Position numbers and translations under genes: made by a program. A model generated the notes under the pieces. It saw only the letters and a program-made list of their open reading frames with translations, was not told where the DNA came from and searched no databases. A stretch of 64,000 nucleotides of DNA from positions 1-64,000 of the forward strand of contig CAVPMY010000012.1 in the NCBI GenBank assembly GCA_963706685.1, written 5' to 3'. The DNA is from CADEEN01 sp963706685 (GTDB lineage Bacteria; Pseudomonadota; Gammaproteobacteria; Burkholderiales; Burkholderiaceae_C). Position 1 is the first letter of the stretch; the number at the start of each line of letters is the position of its first letter. This document shows positions 63,110 through 64,000 of this stretch, one piece after another.

Positions 63110-63877
63110 TCAGGCTCGCGGCGCGCGCATGGCGGCGAGGATCTCCTGCGAGCCCGCCATCAGGATGCGTGCATCCGAGCTGACGGTGACGAGGTCGAAG
63201 CCTTTGGCAATGCGCGCAAGGGCAACGTCGGGGCGGCCGTTGTGCACGCAGGCCTTGATGCCATGCGCATGGGCGCGCGCCAGGATGTGGTCCATGGCCT
63301 CGGCCACCGGCGGGTCGACGTCATCGAACACCGGCTTGCAGCCGAGCGACAGCGACAGGTCCGACGGGCCGATGTAGACCGCGTCGACGCCCTCGACGCT
63401 GCAGATGGCGTCCAGGTTGTCGAGCGCCTGGGCGGTCTCGATCATCGCGATGACCAGCGTGTTGTCGTTGGCTGCGCTCGCATAGTCGGCACCATGCACC
63501 AGGCCCGCGCGCACCGGCCCGAAGCTGCGTGTGCCGCGCGGCGCATAACGTGAATACGAGACCAGGCGCTCGGCGTCTTCGCGCGTGTTGACCATCGGGC
63601 AGATGATGGCCTGCGCGCCGGCGTCGAGCGTCTTCATGATGATCGCCGGCTCCAGCCAGGGCACGCGCACGATCGGCATCGTCGGCGTGGCCTGGATGGC
63701 TTGCAGCATCGGCACCAGCGCCGCGGCATCGATCAGGCCGTGCTGCAGGTCGATCGTCAGCGTGTCCCAGCCCTGGTGCGCCATGACCTCGGCGCAAAAG
63801 CTGTTGGGAATCGCCAGCCAGCCGTTGACGGCGGCCTTCTTGTTGGCCCACAGGGTGCGAAGTTGGTTGTCTCTCAT
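63110..63877 (-). CDS. garL: HpcH/HpaI aldolase, 2-dehydro-3-deoxyglucarate aldolase type
   Basis: A 255-residue class II aldolase. Catalytic and metal residues: His in TIDLQHGLID, Arg in MPIVRVPWLEP, Glu in VIAMIETAQAL and Asp in YIGPSDLSLSLG. In the glucarate pathway it splits 5-keto-4-deoxyglucarate into pyruvate and tartronate semialdehyde. Placement between garD and gudD supports this over the HpaI homoprotocatechuate role. Confidence 0.9.
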   Translation of the reverse strand: MRDNQLRTLWANKKAAVNGWLAIPNSFCAEVMAHQGWDTLTIDLQHGLIDAAALVPMLQAIQATPTMPIVRVPWLEPAIIMKTLDAGAQAIICPMVNTREDAERLVSYSRYAPRGTRSFGPVRAGLVHGADYASAANDNTLVIAMIETAQALDNLDAICSVEGVDAVYIGPSDLSLSLGCKPVFDDVDPPVAEAMDHILARAHAHGIKACVHNGRPDVALARIAKGFDLVTVSSDARILMAGSQEILAAMRAPRA

Positions 63878-63893
63878 TGCAATGTCCTTCTCG

Positions 63894-64000
63894 TCATGTC
63901 ACCGGTGCCGGATTGAACAGCACCAGTGCGTTGTGCAGCTTCCACTGCTCGGCCCAGGTTTTCTTGCGCCCGCTGGCCACGTCGAGCATCAATCGGAACA
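63894..64000 (-). CDS. garD: Galactarate/altronate dehydratase, C-terminal end (partial)
   Basis: The last 34 codons of a gene that continues beyond the right edge. They read FRLMLDVASGRKKTWAEQWK and end in LHNALVLFNPAPVT, the characteristic C-terminus of the UxaA/GarD family. Next to garL and gudD, galactarate dehydratase is more likely than altronate dehydratase. It would be upstream in the operon garD-garL-gudD-garR. Confidence 0.82.
   Translation of the reverse strand, partial: FRLMLDVASGRKKTWAEQWKLHNALVLFNPAPVT

Overview
The window is a high-GC chromosomal segment from a beta-proteobacterium, most likely Burkholderiales near the Rubrivivax/Leptothrix/Methylibium group. The evidence is the 23S-5S rRNA tail, a double-length fused UvrA, an FFLEELY-motif protein, a DUF6776 protein, Bug (TctC) and TRAP receptors, and many Burkholderiales-type conserved hypotheticals. 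No tRNA, prophage, CRISPR array, insertion sequence or integrase was found. The gene content reads as ordinary chromosome.

Layout. 1-322: end of an rRNA operon with its terminator. 346-6027: an acyl-CoA ligase and FFLEELY-protein pair facing a Tat-signal subunit, GMC oxidoreductase and membrane lipase operon, which looks like a long-chain alcohol/ester oxidation module. 6044-15427: HPPD, an HDOD protein, a small-protein operon ending in a DUF2855 enzyme, a broken HTH regulator, an aldo/keto reductase, an SRPBCC protein, a conserved hypothetical, a trypsin-like protease and an FHA membrane protein. 15433-28844: EF-G-like GTPase, a second aldo/keto reductase, AMP nucleosidase, D-amino acid dehydrogenase, HtpG, SrkA-like kinase, DUF2726, GNAT, then the housekeeping run rplM-rpsI, DUF6776, bactofilin, erpA. 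28846-35132: anmK, M23 peptidase, tyrS, PepSY/cytochrome b561, cation efflux, dtd. 35171-38987: TRAP transporter operon with an added TctC receptor. 39456-49726: fused uvrA, hybrid histidine kinase and succinate-semialdehyde dehydrogenase. 49798-56311: membrane protein, hydrolase, EEP nuclease and an ABC transporter operon. 56440-61065: FN3 lipoprotein and a malonate cluster (malonyl-CoA decarboxylase, enoyl-CoA hydratase, malonyl-CoA synthetase). 61084-64000: a glucarate/galactarate operon (garD, garL, gudD, remnant garR).

Two features cut across the whole window. First, about a dozen genes, including the essential tyrS, are broken by single-base shifts. Several shifts are repaired by removing one base, some of them from a short homopolymer. 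This pattern looks more like sequencing or assembly indels than decay, so most genes called pseudogene here are probably intact in the organism. The garR remnant is different: it also has missing sequence and an unrelated tail. Second, a GC-rich repeat of about 60-75 bp occurs at least four times. Two copies are inserted in frame inside conserved enzymes (UvrA and malonyl-CoA synthetase), and two abut the start codons of uvrA and dtd. The repeat family, the split long-chain alcohol oxidase with its own Tat subunit, and the small-protein operon with its palindromic promoter and hairpins are the least ordinary things seen.
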